Shown here: positions 46,047-57,779 of the stretch, piece after piece
Layout: each line of letters begins with the position of its first letter
Numbering within the stretch: the first letter of the stretch is position 1
From: Sphaerisporangium krabiense
GTDB lineage: Bacteria; Actinomycetota; Actinomycetes; Streptosporangiales; Streptosporangiaceae
Direction: 5' to 3'
DNA length: 64,000 nucleotides
NCBI RefSeq assembly: GCF_014200435.1
Contig: NZ_JACHBR010000001.1
Coordinates: 4,123,501 to 4,187,500 of the forward strand
Made by a program: the position numbers and the translations under genes
Notes under the pieces: model-generated
The model's database searches: none
Told to the model about the DNA's origin: nothing
Seen by the model: only the letters and a program-made list of their open reading frames with translations

Positions 46047-47191
46047 GGAATCCTCCGTGTCCGCACGGGAGCATTGCCGGTCGGTCCGGCCAGGGTCGAT
46101 CTCCGCGCTTCGTGGTGTGGCAGGTCGGACAGGTCGCTGAGCGCGCTGGAGAGAACGGCGATGCCGCGCAGGTAGTCGGCCAGCACGATGTGCTCGTCCT
46201 CGGAGTGGTCGAGCGAGCTGTCGCCGGGGCCGTAGGTGGCCATCGGCACGTCCCAGACCTCGGCGAGGGTGTTCATGTCCGAGGTGGCGGTCTTCAGCTT
46301 GGCCGTGGCGCGGCCCTGCTGCGTGGCGATGCCGGCGAACAGCGCGCGGACGACGGGGTCGCGGCGGGTGGTGCGGCAGGCGGCGACCGAGTTGACGACG
46401 GTCAGCTCGCCGGCGCCGCCGAGCCGGGCGCGCAGGTCGCGGACCAGGGCGGGCGCGTCGAAGCCCGGCGAGGTGCGCACGCTCATCTCCATCTCCGCGG
46501 CGGAGAGCCCGCCGTTGAGCGAGACCAGCGTGGCGGTGGGCTGGTCGAAGACGGCGTGCTCCGGCTGCGGCGGCAGCAGCGACACCAGGGAGTTCCAGCA
46601 GTGGACGGCCAGCTCGGACGCCTTGGGGACCGGGTTGCTCGGGTGCGTGGGCGGCACCGTCACCTGGTAGCGCAGGTCCAGCTTGCCCTTGTAGCCGAGC
46701 ACGACGCTCGACCAGCCGCTGGGCTCGCCGATGATGAGCGCGTCGGGCGGGCTGTGGGTGTTGCGGATCGCCATCGCCCCGCGCGAGCACGGCGTCTCCT
46801 CCTCGACCACGCCGATGACCACGACCCGGCCGCGGAACCCGGGCGTCCCGGCGGCGGCGCAGATCATCGCGGCGAGCGGCCCCTTGGCGTCGACGGCGCC
46901 CCGGCCGTACAGGCTGCCGTTGACGGAGCGGACGGGCAGGGTGCCGGGCACGGTGTCCATGTGGCCGAGCAGCATCACGGTGGGCCCGTCGCCCCGGACG
47001 ATCTCGCCGACTGCGTTGCCGGTCTCGTCGACGTAGGCGCTGAAGCCGAGCTCGCGCATCGCGGTGACGAGGGCGCGGGCGAGCGCGGCCTCGTGGTGGG
47101 AGGGGGAGTCGATCTCCAGCATCCGGCGGAGCAGCCCGATCGCGACGGTCTCGCCGACCGGGCCGGTGTCCGCGCTGGGCCAATCATTCAT
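46043..47191 (-). CDS. lysK: M20-family peptidase, LysK-type AmCP hydrolase
   Basis: 382 residues. Metallopeptidase motifs: [23 protein letters not shown] (bridging Asp), [12 protein letters not shown] (catalytic Glu pair), and IIGEPSGW, close to LysK. LysK cleaves the isopeptide bond between the C-terminal Glu of LysW and the finished amino acid, so this step would release the cluster's unusual diamino acid to the NRPS. ATGA overlap with the kinase gene upstream and with the NRPS gene downstream. Confidence 0.85.
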
Positions 47192-48042
47192 CAGGGGCTC
47201 GTCTCCATGGTGTCGAGGCGGTCGCGTCCCCCCAGGACGACCGTGGTCGCGGCGCCGTCCAGCGCGGCCGTCACCGGCCGGGGGCGGCGTCCGTCCGCGA
47301 TGAGCGTCTCGGGCACGCCGGCCGCGAGCGCCTCACGGGCGGCGATCAGTTTCAGTCCCATGCCGCCGGAGCGGTGGGCGGGGGGCTCGTCCGGCGAGAG
47401 CTCCACCACGGGCAGCACCGAGTCCGGGTCGTCCACGTCGGCGAGGACCCCCGGGGCGCCGGTCAGCATCACCAGGCGCCTGGCGCCGAGCGCGGCGGCC
47501 ACCGCGGCGGCGGCCCGGTCGGCGTTGACGTTCACCGGACGGCCGTCCTCGGCCAGCGCCGGAGGCGAGACGACCGGCACCACGCCCGCGGCGAGCAGCG
47601 CGCGCAGCAGCCCGGCGTCCACGCTGGTGATCGTCCCCACCTGGTTGTCGCGCACCATCACGCGCACGCCGTCCACGACGGCGCGGTGCGCCGCCTTCCT
47701 GCGGGCGCGCAGCAGGCCCGCGTCCAGGCCGGTGAGCCCTACCGCGCGGACCCCGGCCGCGGCGAGCGAGGCGAGCAGGCGCGGCTTGGCCATGCCGGCC
47801 AGGGCCAGCGTGACGACCTCCAGCATGGCCGGGTCGGTGTAGCGCGCGGGCACGCCGTCCGGGGCGACGAGCCGCCTGCTCGGCACGCCGAGCCGCGCGG
47901 CCAGCCGCTCGATGTCGGCCGAGCCGCCGTGTACCAGCACGATCTCGGCGCCCCGCTCGCGCAGCGCGGCCACGTCGGCGCACACCTCGTCCACCTCGAC
48001 CGCGGCGTTGCCCCCGCACTTGACCACCGTGATGTCAGTCAT
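47191..48042 (-). CDS. lysZ: LysZ/ArgB-type kinase acting on carrier-bound glutamate-type substrate
   Basis: 283 residues of the amino-acid kinase family. It starts VVKCGGNAAVE (phosphate-binding Lys8 and Gly-rich loop), then VLVHGGS and the ATP-site Asn region PVNVNADRAAAAVAAALGA. LysZ phosphorylates the side-chain carboxylate of LysW-bound aminoadipate or glutamate. Neighbours LysY, LysX and LysW show this is the carrier-dependent form, not N-acetylglutamate kinase. 28-base gap to lysY; overlaps lysK. Confidence 0.87.
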   Translation of the reverse strand: MTDITVVKCGGNAAVEVDEVCADVAALRERGAEIVLVHGGSADIERLAARLGVPSRRLVAPDGVPARYTDPAMLEVVTLALAGMAKPRLLASLAAAGVRAVGLTGLDAGLLRARRKAAHRAVVDGVRVMVRDNQVGTITSVDAGLLRALLAAGVVPVVSPPALAEDGRPVNVNADRAAAAVAAALGARRLVMLTGAPGVLADVDDPDSVLPVVELSPDEPPAHRSGGMGLKLIAAREALAAGVPETLIADGRRPRPVTAALDGAATTVVLGGRDRLDTMETSP

Positions 48043-48070
48043 GCCCGCCTTTCCTGGTCGGTCGGGTCCG

Positions 48071-49093
48071 TCAGTTGGGATGGAGCCCGGCGAAGGTCAG
48101 GCCGGCGCGCTCCGGCCAGCCGTACCGGACGTTCATGCACTGCACGGCGTTTCCCGCGCCGCCCTTGACGAGGTTGTCCAGGGCGGCCACCAGGACCAGG
48201 GCGCGTTCCCCGTCCGCCGCGAAGCCGACGTCGCAGAAGTTCGACCCGCTGAGGATCTTGGGTTCGGGCAGCCGGTACAGCCCGCGCTTCTGCGCCACCA
48301 CGCGCACGAACGGCTCGGCCGCGTAGGCGGCGCGGTAGGCAGCGCGCACGGCCCGCTCGTCGGCGCCCGGCGCGAGCCGCGCCCGGCACAGCACCTGGAC
48401 GCCGCGCACCGCCTCCACGCCGGTGGCGCTCATCCGCACCGACAGGCCGGTCTCCTGGCCGATCTCGGCCTCGTGCCGGTGGCGGGTCGGCGCGAACACC
48501 CGCATCGCGCCGCTGCGCTCGGCGTGCAGGTTCTCCGGCCCGGCCGTCGCGCCGGACCCGCTGGAGCCGGTGCGCGCGTCGATCGTCACCTCCGGCTCGA
48601 TCAGCCCGGCCGCGGCGGCCGGGCGCAGGGCGAGGATCCCCGCGGTGGCCATGCAGCCGGGCACCGCGACCCTGTCGGCCGCGCGCAGCCGGTCGCGGTG
48701 CAGCTCGGGCAGGCCGAGGACGAACTCCGGCAGCAGGTCCACGGCCTCGTGCGGCAGGCCGTAGTAGCGGCGGAAGACCTCGGGGTCGCGCAGCCGGAAG
48801 TCGGCCGACAGGTCGAAGATCGTCGTAGCGATCTTCGCGTAGCCGGTCATCCGGCCCATGGTCTCGGTGTGCGGGGTCGCCAGGAACAGCGCGTCGTACT
48901 CCTCCAGGGACCCGGGGTCCACGAAGGTGAGGTCGGTGAGGCCGCGCAGGTTCGGGTGCGCGCCGTCCACCCGGCGCCCGGCGAGCCGGGTCGAGGTGAC
49001 CGCCGCCACCTCGGCCTCGGGGTGGCCGAGCAGCAGCCGCAGCAGCTCGCCGCCGATGTACCCCGCCCCGCCGACGATCGCTACCCGCGCCAC
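48071..49093 (-). CDS. lysY: LysY/ArgC-type semialdehyde reductase
   Basis: 340 residues from GTG 49093, overlapping lysX by 13 bases. NADPH fold VAIVGGAGYIGGELLRLL; catalytic Cys147 in VPGCMATA. The CMATA form is nearer to LysY than to the CYPTA of typical arginine-pathway ArgC. It reduces the acyl phosphate on LysW to a semialdehyde, the electrophile that the transketolase pair would extend. Confidence 0.87.
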   Translation of the reverse strand: MARVAIVGGAGYIGGELLRLLLGHPEAEVAAVTSTRLAGRRVDGAHPNLRGLTDLTFVDPGSLEEYDALFLATPHTETMGRMTGYAKIATTIFDLSADFRLRDPEVFRRYYGLPHEAVDLLPEFVLGLPELHRDRLRAADRVAVPGCMATAGILALRPAAAAGLIEPEVTIDARTGSSGSGATAGPENLHAERSGAMRVFAPTRHRHEAEIGQETGLSVRMSATGVEAVRGVQVLCRARLAPGADERAVRAAYRAAYAAEPFVRVVAQKRGLYRLPEPKILSGSNFCDVGFAADGERALVLVAALDNLVKGGAGNAVQCMNVRYGWPERAGLTFAGLHPN

Positions 49094-49950
49094 GTGTGCA
49101 CCCCGTTCAGCACATGGTCCACGATCCGGTCCGCCACGTTCACCCGGTCTCCCATCGCGTGCTGGAACCCGGAGAACTCGACGATGTCGTTGACCTCCAG
49201 GACCAGCAGCCGGCCGTCCTCGTCCTCCACCAGGTCCACGCCCGCGACGTCGGCCTCGGTGGCCCGGGCCGCCGCGTACACGAGCTTGGCCAGGTCGTCG
49301 GTCACCTCGCACGGCTCGGTGACCGCGCCGCGCGCCACGTTCGTGCGCCATTCCTCGCTGCGCCGGTAGACCGCGCCCAGCACCTCGCCGCCGACGACCA
49401 GCGCCCGGATGTCGCGGCCCGGCTTGTCCACGTACTCCTGGACGTACACGACGTGCGACTGCGGCGAGGGCAGGGCGGCGATGTACTCCAGCACCGTCTC
49501 GGCGACCCGCCGGTCCGGCACGTACGTCACCAGCCGCCCCCACGAGCCCACCAGCGGCTTCAGCACCGCCGGGTAGCCGATCTCCTCGATCGCCGCCAGC
49601 GCCGCCGTCGGGGTGAGGGCCAGCGCGGTCCGCGGGGCCGGCAGCCCCGCGGACCGCAGCGCCATCGAGGTGCGCCACTTGTCGCCGCACACCTCGGTGG
49701 CGCGGGCGCTGTTCACGACGAGCGTGCCGAGCGCCTCCAGGCTGTGCGCCGCGTACGCCGCCCGGACGTGGCCGATCTCCCGGTTCAGCGCGCGGTCCCA
49801 CGGCAGCGGCGCGATGTCCGCCGAGCTCCACAGCGTCCTGCTGTCCACGTGGACGTAGGACGCGGCCCGGCGGTCGAGCGCGTCGAAGATCCGTTTCTCG
49901 TCGGCGCGGATCCGGGAGGCGACCACGGCGAGAGTGCCAGGAGAGGTCAC
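49081..49950 (-). CDS. lysX: LysX-type ATP-grasp ligase (loads the amino-group carrier)
   Basis: 289 residues, starting GTG 49950 overlapping the lysW stop (GTGA). RimK/LysX ATP-grasp features: YPAVLKPLVGSWGR, VQEYVDKPGRDIRALVVG and the metal site DLVEDEDGRLLVLEVND. It joins an amino acid through its alpha-amino group to the C-terminal Glu of LysW. The substrate-determining loop reads EVNDIVEFSGF, where primary-metabolism LysX has EVNHTMEFKN, so a different or restricted substrate is possible. In related secondary pathways the loaded residue is glutamate. Confidence 0.87.
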   Translation of the reverse strand: MTSPGTLAVVASRIRADEKRIFDALDRRAASYVHVDSRTLWSSADIAPLPWDRALNREIGHVRAAYAAHSLEALGTLVVNSARATEVCGDKWRTSMALRSAGLPAPRTALALTPTAALAAIEEIGYPAVLKPLVGSWGRLVTYVPDRRVAETVLEYIAALPSPQSHVVYVQEYVDKPGRDIRALVVGGEVLGAVYRRSEEWRTNVARGAVTEPCEVTDDLAKLVYAAARATEADVAGVDLVEDEDGRLLVLEVNDIVEFSGFQHAMGDRVNVADRIVDHVLNGVHTWRG

Positions 49951-50111
49951 TCGCCCCAGTCCTCTTCCACTTCGGGCGCGAGCCCGACGAGCGTCGGCTC
50001 CAGGGAGAGCACTTCAAGCTCGGCGTGGCAGTCCCCGCATTCCAGGATCTCGTTCAGGCGGGGCGCGTCGGGCAGGTCGACCGAGGCCTCGCACTCGGGG
50101 CAGGCGATCAT
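49947..50111 (-). CDS. lysW: LysW-type amino-group carrier protein (AmCP)
   Basis: 54 residues, below normal ORF cut-offs. An N-terminal zinc ribbon (CPEC at 4-7, CGDC at 25-28) is followed by an acidic tail ending EVEEDWGE. The terminal EDWGE is the LysW hallmark, and Glu54 is the attachment point for substrates. Start ATG 50111 with AGGAGAACCCT upstream; it overlaps lysX. Actinobacteria make lysine by the diaminopimelate route, so a LysW beside NRPS genes marks carrier-mediated secondary metabolism. Confidence 0.95.
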   Translation of the reverse strand: MIACPECEASVDLPDAPRLNEILECGDCHAELEVLSLEPTLVGLAPEVEEDWGE

Positions 50112-50139
50112 AGGGTTCTCCTCTTGTCTCGTCGTGGAC

Positions 50140-51087
50140 TCAGGACAGGTCTGTGGCGGTCAGCCGCGCGCGCACCCGGGCCGCGACGCCGGCGGGGGTG
50201 ATGCCGTTCTCTGCGACGATGTGCTCCTGGCCGCCGACGACGTCGACGAACCGGTCGGGCATGGCGATCCGCAGCAGCGGGCGCGGCGCGCGCTCGGCGA
50301 GCTCCTCTGCCACCGCCGACCCGAGCCCGCCGGCCGGCCAGTGCTCCTCGACCGTGACCACCAGGCGGGCGCGCCCGGTGGCGGCCACGAGCGTCTCGGC
50401 GTCGAACGGCTTGAGCGTGTGCGCGTGCAGCACGCCCGCGTCCAGGCCGTCCTCGGCGGCGAGCGCCTCGGCCGCTCCGAGCGCGGCGAGCACGGGCAGC
50501 GGGCCGGCGGCGACCAGCACCACCTCCTCGCCCGCGCGCAGCCGCTGGATCGTGCCGAGCACCGGGGGCGGCGCGCCGTCCGGCAGGGACGGGGTGGGCT
50601 TGCGGCCGAGCCGCACGTACGCCGGGCCGGGCAGCTCGGCGACCTGCGCGAGCAGCGCGACGGTCGAGTCGGCGTCGGCGGGGACCACCACGGTCATGTT
50701 CGGCAGCGCCCGCATCACGGCCAGGTCCTCCAGCGCGTGGTGGGTCGGGCCGAGGTGACCCGCCGAGACCCCGGCGTGGGTGGCCATGACGCGGACGGGC
50801 AGCGCGTTGTACGCGATGTCGATCTTCACGGCCTCCAGCGCGCGTGCGCCCGCGAACGCGGCCATCGTGTTGACGTACGGACGCCACCCCGAGGCCGCCA
50901 TGCCCGCCGCGACGCCCATGAGGGTGTGCTCGGCGATGCCCAGGTTGAGGTAGCGGGCCGCGGCGTCGCCGAAGTCCACGCCGGAGAACAGGCCGGTGTC
51001 GGTGTCCAGGCACACGGCCGCCGGGTCGGTGGCCATCCGCGCGACCAGCGCGTCCCGGTACGCCGTCCGGGTCGCCGTGGCGCTCAC
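50140..51087 (-). CDS. Transketolase C-terminal subunit
   Basis: 315 residues from GTG 51087 (GTGA overlap with the N-terminal subunit gene). It contains the pyrimidine-binding domain (ADSTVALLAQ, NLGIAEHTLMGVAAGMA with the catalytic Glu in the IAEH motif) and the C-terminal transketolase domain. Together with the next gene it makes a split transketolase. In the vazabitide-type AmCP pathway the pair adds a two-carbon unit to the LysW-bound semialdehyde. Confidence 0.9.
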   Translation of the reverse strand: MSATATRTAYRDALVARMATDPAAVCLDTDTGLFSGVDFGDAAARYLNLGIAEHTLMGVAAGMAASGWRPYVNTMAAFAGARALEAVKIDIAYNALPVRVMATHAGVSAGHLGPTHHALEDLAVMRALPNMTVVVPADADSTVALLAQVAELPGPAYVRLGRKPTPSLPDGAPPPVLGTIQRLRAGEEVVLVAAGPLPVLAALGAAEALAAEDGLDAGVLHAHTLKPFDAETLVAATGRARLVVTVEEHWPAGGLGSAVAEELAERAPRPLLRIAMPDRFVDVVGGQEHIVAENGITPAGVAARVRARLTATDLS

Positions 51088-51914
51088 CGGTCACCCGCCT
51101 GGAGCGCGCGCACCAGGCGGGCGTGCATCCGCTCGGTCAGCGTCGCGTAGTGGCTGTTCGGCTTGCCCGCCACCATCGCCAGCCCCTGCCCCTTGACCGT
51201 GCGGGCCACCAGCGCGCTCGGGCGGCCGGGCTCCCACGGCGCCGAGGCCAGCGCCTCGCGCAGCGCCTCGTGGTCGTGCCCGTCCACCTCCCTGACCGCC
51301 CAGTTGAAGGCCCGCCAGCGGTCGGCCAGCGGCTCCAGCGGGGCGATCTGCTCGGTGTGGCCGGTGAGCTGGAGGCCGTTCCTGTCGATCACGGCCACCA
51401 GGTTGTCGGCGCCCTGCGCGGCGGCGGCGATGGCCGCCTCCCAGCACGAACCCTCCTGCAGCTCGCCGTCGCCCATCAGCACGAACGACCGGCTCGCGCG
51501 CCCGGCGAGCCGGGCCGAGAGCGCGAAGCCGAGGCCGAGGGCCAGGCCGTGCCCGAGCGAGCCGGTCGGCATCTCCACGCCGGGCACCGCGCGCACCGGG
51601 TGGCCCATCAGGCGGCTTCCCGGCCTGGCGTAGGTGGCCAGCTCCTCGACGGGGAAGTAGCCGCGCTCGGCGAGCGTGGCGTACAGGCCGATCGCGCCGT
51701 GGCCCTTGCTCAGCAGGAACACGTCCCTGCCGGGGTCGGCGGGCGCGCCGGGGTCGATGTTCATCACGGAGAAGTACAGGACGGTGAGGATGTCGGCGCT
51801 GGACAGCGAGCCGCCGAGGTGCCCGCCCTCCGGTCCCGCGCACATGTCCACGATGTGGCGGCGGATCCGGAGCGCGGCCTCCTGCAGGCTCTCCGCGCCC
51901 ACGAGCGCGGTCAC
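51084..51914 (-). CDS. Transketolase N-terminal subunit (ThDP-binding)
   Basis: 276 residues from GTG 51914, overlapping the aminotransferase stop. ThDP/Mg2+ motif [20 protein letters not shown] ... [25 protein letters not shown] and [13 protein letters not shown] are transketolase signatures. Split transketolases of this kind occur in secondary-metabolite clusters, separate from the full-length housekeeping enzyme. Confidence 0.9.
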   Translation of the reverse strand: MTALVGAESLQEAALRIRRHIVDMCAGPEGGHLGGSLSSADILTVLYFSVMNIDPGAPADPGRDVFLLSKGHGAIGLYATLAERGYFPVEELATYARPGSRLMGHPVRAVPGVEMPTGSLGHGLALGLGFALSARLAGRASRSFVLMGDGELQEGSCWEAAIAAAAQGADNLVAVIDRNGLQLTGHTEQIAPLEPLADRWRAFNWAVREVDGHDHEALREALASAPWEPGRPSALVARTVKGQGLAMVAGKPNSHYATLTERMHARLVRALQAGDR

Positions 51915-53260
51915 CGGGCCGACTTCGCGATCGCGGCCACCGTGTCCAGGTTCTCCCAGACCTTCTCGAACCCGTCGGCGTAACGCTGCAGCGCGGGCCC
52001 GGCGCCGGGGTTGAGGTGGCGCTTCTGCAAAGTCAGCGAGTCGGCGATCACCTGCGTGGCCACCGGGTGCGCGCCGTCCGGCGGCGGCTCCGCGGCCGTC
52101 CACGGGTAGCCCGAGCCGTAGCCGACCCGGTCGGTGAAGACCTTCTGCTCGGGCAGCGGCATGAGCTGGTACCGCGACACCGGCACGCCCTCGGCGCGCA
52201 GCAGCCGGTGCAGCGCCGCGCGGAACGCCTCAGGGCGCAGGCCGTCCAGGCCCGCGGCGGCGGGGTCGAGGCGGAAGCGCAGGATGTGCCAGGCGTGCGT
52301 GACGTCCCCGACGCGGGTGGGCACGACCAGGCCCGGCAGCGCGGCGAGCCGGTCCAGCAGCGCGGTCACGTTCGCGCGGCGCGCGGCGTCGTAGGCGTCG
52401 AAGCGTTCGAGCTGCGACAGCGTGAACGCCGCCTGCACGGCGCTCAGCTTGTGGTTCCAGCCGAGCAGGTAGGAGATGTAGTCGCGGTCCTTGCCCGCCT
52501 CGATGACCTCGCCGAACTGGCGGGTCATCCGCGCCGTCGCGGCCACCTTGTCGTCGGCGAGGGTGACCAGGCCGCCCTCGCCGCACGTCGGCAGGTTCTT
52601 GGTGACCTGGAGGCTGAACGCCGCGGCGTCGCCGAGCGAGCCGACGGGACGGCCGTTGTAGGAGGCGCCGTGCGCCTGCGCGGCGTCCTCCACCACGACC
52701 AGGCCGTGCCGGCGGGCGATCGCGGTGAGCGCGTCCATGTCGGCGGGGTGGCCGTGCAGGTGGACCGGCATGATGGCGGCGGTGCGCGGGGTGACCAGCG
52801 CCTCGACCGCCGCCGGGTCCATGCAGAAGGTCACCGGGTCCACGTCGGCGAAGACCGGGACCGCCATCTGGTGCACGGGGGCGAGTCCGCTGGCGATGAA
52901 GCTCAGCGCCGGCACGATCACCTCGTCGCCCGGTCCGACGCCGAGCGCGGCCAGGGCGAGCTGGAGCGCGGTGGTGCCGTTGGAGGTGCCGACGCAGTGC
53001 GCCGCGCCGGTCCGCTCGGCCCAGCGCCGCTCCAGCACCGACACCGCGGTCTCGCCGTCGGTGTCCGACACCAGCGCCGCGCCGTCCAGCACGCCGAGCA
53101 CGGCGGCCCTGTCCTCCTCGGTGATCACCGGCCAGGGCGGGTTGCGCAGCTCCTTGGGCACGGCGGGACGGCCACCGAACGCGGCCAGCCGCCGGTCCCG
53201 GCCGCCGTCGCGGTCTCGCCCGGTCGCCTCCGCGCCGGACATGGTCTCTGGGCTGGTCAA
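51911..53260 (-). CDS. DegT/DnrJ-type PLP aminotransferase
   Basis: 449 residues from a TTG with GAGGAGGGG five bases upstream (ATG 53242 is an alternative). PLP Lys221 lies in [15 protein letters not shown], with [13 protein letters not shown] before it. It would aminate the ketone left by the transketolase, installing the second amino group of the carrier-bound diamino acid. Translationally coupled to the transketolase genes. Confidence 0.9.
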   Translation of the reverse strand: MTSPETMSGAEATGRDRDGGRDRRLAAFGGRPAVPKELRNPPWPVITEEDRAAVLGVLDGAALVSDTDGETAVSVLERRWAERTGAAHCVGTSNGTTALQLALAALGVGPGDEVIVPALSFIASGLAPVHQMAVPVFADVDPVTFCMDPAAVEALVTPRTAAIMPVHLHGHPADMDALTAIARRHGLVVVEDAAQAHGASYNGRPVGSLGDAAAFSLQVTKNLPTCGEGGLVTLADDKVAATARMTRQFGEVIEAGKDRDYISYLLGWNHKLSAVQAAFTLSQLERFDAYDAARRANVTALLDRLAALPGLVVPTRVGDVTHAWHILRFRLDPAAAGLDGLRPEAFRAALHRLLRAEGVPVSRYQLMPLPEQKVFTDRVGYGSGYPWTAAEPPPDGAHPVATQVIADSLTLQKRHLNPGAGPALQRYADGFEKVWENLDTVAAIAKSAR

Positions 53261-53282
53261 GGTGTCCCCTCCTCGAAGGCGG

Positions 53283-54314
53283 TCACAGGGCCGCGCCGGA
53301 ACCGGCCGCCTCGCGCAGTCCCGCGACGGCGGCTTCGTAGGCGGCGACGAGGCGCCCTCCGTGCCGGGCCAGGTCGCGCGCCGCCGCGACGGGGGCGCGC
53401 CTGCCGTGCGCCGCGGTGATCCGCACGCCGGTCCAGGCGTGCGCGACGTGCTCCACCAGGCGGCCCGCCTCGCGCAGCACGGGCTCCTTCCAGCGCATCC
53501 CGCAGGAGCGCAGGAACTCCGCGTGCAGCGCGGCCTGGGCCTGCATGCCCCAGCCGAACGGGTACGCCTCCTCCAGCGCGCCGGCGTCGCCGCCCGCGGC
53601 CCGCTCGACCAGGCCGCCGACGAAGGCGCGCACCCCGGCCAGGCCGCCCCACCCGGAGTCGTCGCGCGCCGCCTCGAACCCGGCGACGTTGGACGCGAGC
53701 ACCCGGCCGACGAAGGCCCGGTCGGTCTCGGGGAGGTCCGGGGCCACGCTCACGGTCAGGTAGCGCCCGCCGATGGCCGAGTCGCTGAAGAAGGCGTCCT
53801 GCACGTCCTTGGGGTTGGCCGAGGTCCAGGCGTCCAGCAGGGCGGGCACCGGGATCGGGCCCGCGTGCGCCGGAGGCATGGCGTCGCTGACGTACGCCTT
53901 CCCCGCCGCCTCGTCCAGGCCGTACACGACGATCAGGTGGGCGGCGTGGACGTCCTGGTAGGCCGGGCGGAACGGCAGGTGGAAGTTGTCCACCGCGATG
54001 ATCGGCCACCGGCCGTCCGTGAGCGCGCGCCGCAGGTCCTCCAGCGGGTCGGCGGGGTCGGCGGGGTGGTGCCAGCGCGTGGTGAGGCCGTGGTGCGGGG
54101 CCAGGCTGCGGCCGAGGTCGCCGGGGTGGCGGCAGGGGTAGTAGAACTCCTCGGAGGTGACGTCGCCCGGCTTGAACAGGAACTCCCAGTGCGCGCCGAG
54201 CACGTCCAGCGGCTCGTGCCCCTCGCGCAGCAGCGCGGTGGCCAGCGTCGACTGCAGGCAGCTGATGAGGTCGCGGTACCAGAGGACCGGCGTGGTGGCC
54301 GTCGCCGTGGTCAT
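53283..54314 (-). CDS. BtrH-like acyltransferase (BtrH_N / DUF4872)
   Basis: 343 residues. The N-terminal block [19 protein letters not shown], with Cys19 as probable nucleophile, then [11 protein letters not shown] and later [14 protein letters not shown], fits the butirosin protein H family; the second half corresponds to DUF4872. BtrH moves an acyl group from a carrier protein to an amine of the antibiotic. Here it could transfer a carrier-bound intermediate to a small amine. 22-base gap to the aminotransferase gene; ATGA overlap with the gene upstream. Confidence 0.75.
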   Translation of the reverse strand: MTTATATTPVLWYRDLISCLQSTLATALLREGHEPLDVLGAHWEFLFKPGDVTSEEFYYPCRHPGDLGRSLAPHHGLTTRWHHPADPADPLEDLRRALTDGRWPIIAVDNFHLPFRPAYQDVHAAHLIVVYGLDEAAGKAYVSDAMPPAHAGPIPVPALLDAWTSANPKDVQDAFFSDSAIGGRYLTVSVAPDLPETDRAFVGRVLASNVAGFEAARDDSGWGGLAGVRAFVGGLVERAAGGDAGALEEAYPFGWGMQAQAALHAEFLRSCGMRWKEPVLREAGRLVEHVAHAWTGVRITAAHGRRAPVAAARDLARHGGRLVAAYEAAVAGLREAAGSGAAL

Positions 54315-54943
54315 GACGGGTCCCCGGCGGGCTCGCCGGTCGCCTGCAGCGTGAGCGCGAACACGTGGACGGCGATGTTGCGCGGCAGGCGCAGCCCGGT
54401 CAGCGGCGCGCGCCGCGTCACCGGCACCCGCTGGCTCCACATCAGCGCCTCCACCCGAGGCTGCGTGTGGTGCGGGTAGTGCATGACCGGCGTCTCGAAC
54501 GCCTTGGTCTCACCGAACGCCGCGTGCGCCTGGGCCCAGAAGTCCGAGACCCGCAGCGACTCGAAGTCCACCTCGCCATCGGAGAAGTGCAGGGCCACGG
54601 TGTCCTCGGTGCGGCGCTCGGCGGCGGTCAGCAGGTGGATCCAGTCGTAGCGGCCCTCGGGAAGTTCCACATATTGGCCCGCGCACCTGACGTTGTCCCC
54701 CGCGGCGGAGGGACCGCCGAAACGGAATGGCACGCCCGCCACCTCCACCCGCGCGCCCGGCGGCGGCAGGTATTCGGCGGGAAAGGAATTACGCCACACG
54801 TTGAAACCGCCCGACCCGCGGTCGTCCGCCGCCGAGATCGCGCGATTGTTCCAATGCGCGGCCAGGTCGACGGGCAGCAGTGTCGTCCTGGTCACGACGG
54901 ATAACGGCGGGCTCCCGGTTTTCAACTCCGAATCGACGTCCAC
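54311..54943 (-). CDS. Uncharacterised protein with beta-sandwich-like sequence
   Basis: 210 residues from GTG 54943 with GGAGG four bases upstream. The region VDLAAHWNNRAIS ... GARVEVAGVPFRFG ... DNVRCAGQYVELPEGRYDWI resembles the carbohydrate-binding-like beta-sandwich found attached to glycosidases. Normally it is an accessory domain, not a stand-alone cytosolic protein, and there is no signal peptide. A His-rich piece VMHYPHHTQPR might bind metal. First gene of the long left-going operon and coupled to the BtrH-like gene. No function assigned. Confidence 0.7.
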   Translation of the reverse strand: MDVDSELKTGSPPLSVVTRTTLLPVDLAAHWNNRAISAADDRGSGGFNVWRNSFPAEYLPPPGARVEVAGVPFRFGGPSAAGDNVRCAGQYVELPEGRYDWIHLLTAAERRTEDTVALHFSDGEVDFESLRVSDFWAQAHAAFGETKAFETPVMHYPHHTQPRVEALMWSQRVPVTRRAPLTGLRLPRNIAVHVFALTLQATGEPAGDPS

Positions 54944-55148
54944 GTGACCTCCGTCAGCGATTCAAGCGCGCGGCGATAAAACTCTCGACTCGCCGTGAAT
55001 CTACAAGTCGGGCGCCGTCTCACACATCCACGCGACCGGGATACCCGCCGACGAGGCCCGTTGATGCCGTGCGCCGCCGATGGCACGCCGCGATGAGATT
55101 CCACGGCCCGGATAAACGCCGTGATGACAACGCGGTCCCGGCATGTCG

Positions 55149-57479
<2,331 letters not shown>

Positions 57480-57779
57480 GACTGCTGAACCTTCCCCCGC
57501 GCGGCGATCGGTGAGCGGCGTCGCGAACGCGTCCGACGTCTTTCGGAACCGTCACCGTACGCCATGGGCACGGCGGCCGGAATACGTGATCCATTGGTAT
57601 CGACGCAGCCTTGTTCCGCCTCTCACCGGATGCCGTTGCAAGTTTCTTGGCCCGCCCCGATGTTCGGTTAAGCGCACCGTTTCTTTCAACTTCACGCGCT
57701 CACGGATGCCGGTTCTCGTAATGGATCCCTACTGTGGAACGCGGAACCCTGGAAAAGTCGGTGCGGAAATGGATGGGGC
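57480..57779. other. Divergent promoter region between the two NRPS transcription units
   Basis: 300 bp with lower GC than the flanking genes, holding promoters for the Ser A-T gene and for the right-going NRPS operon. A TACTGT (57730-57735) is a possible -10 box for the right-going side, but no convincing -35 is seen. Confidence 0.5.
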
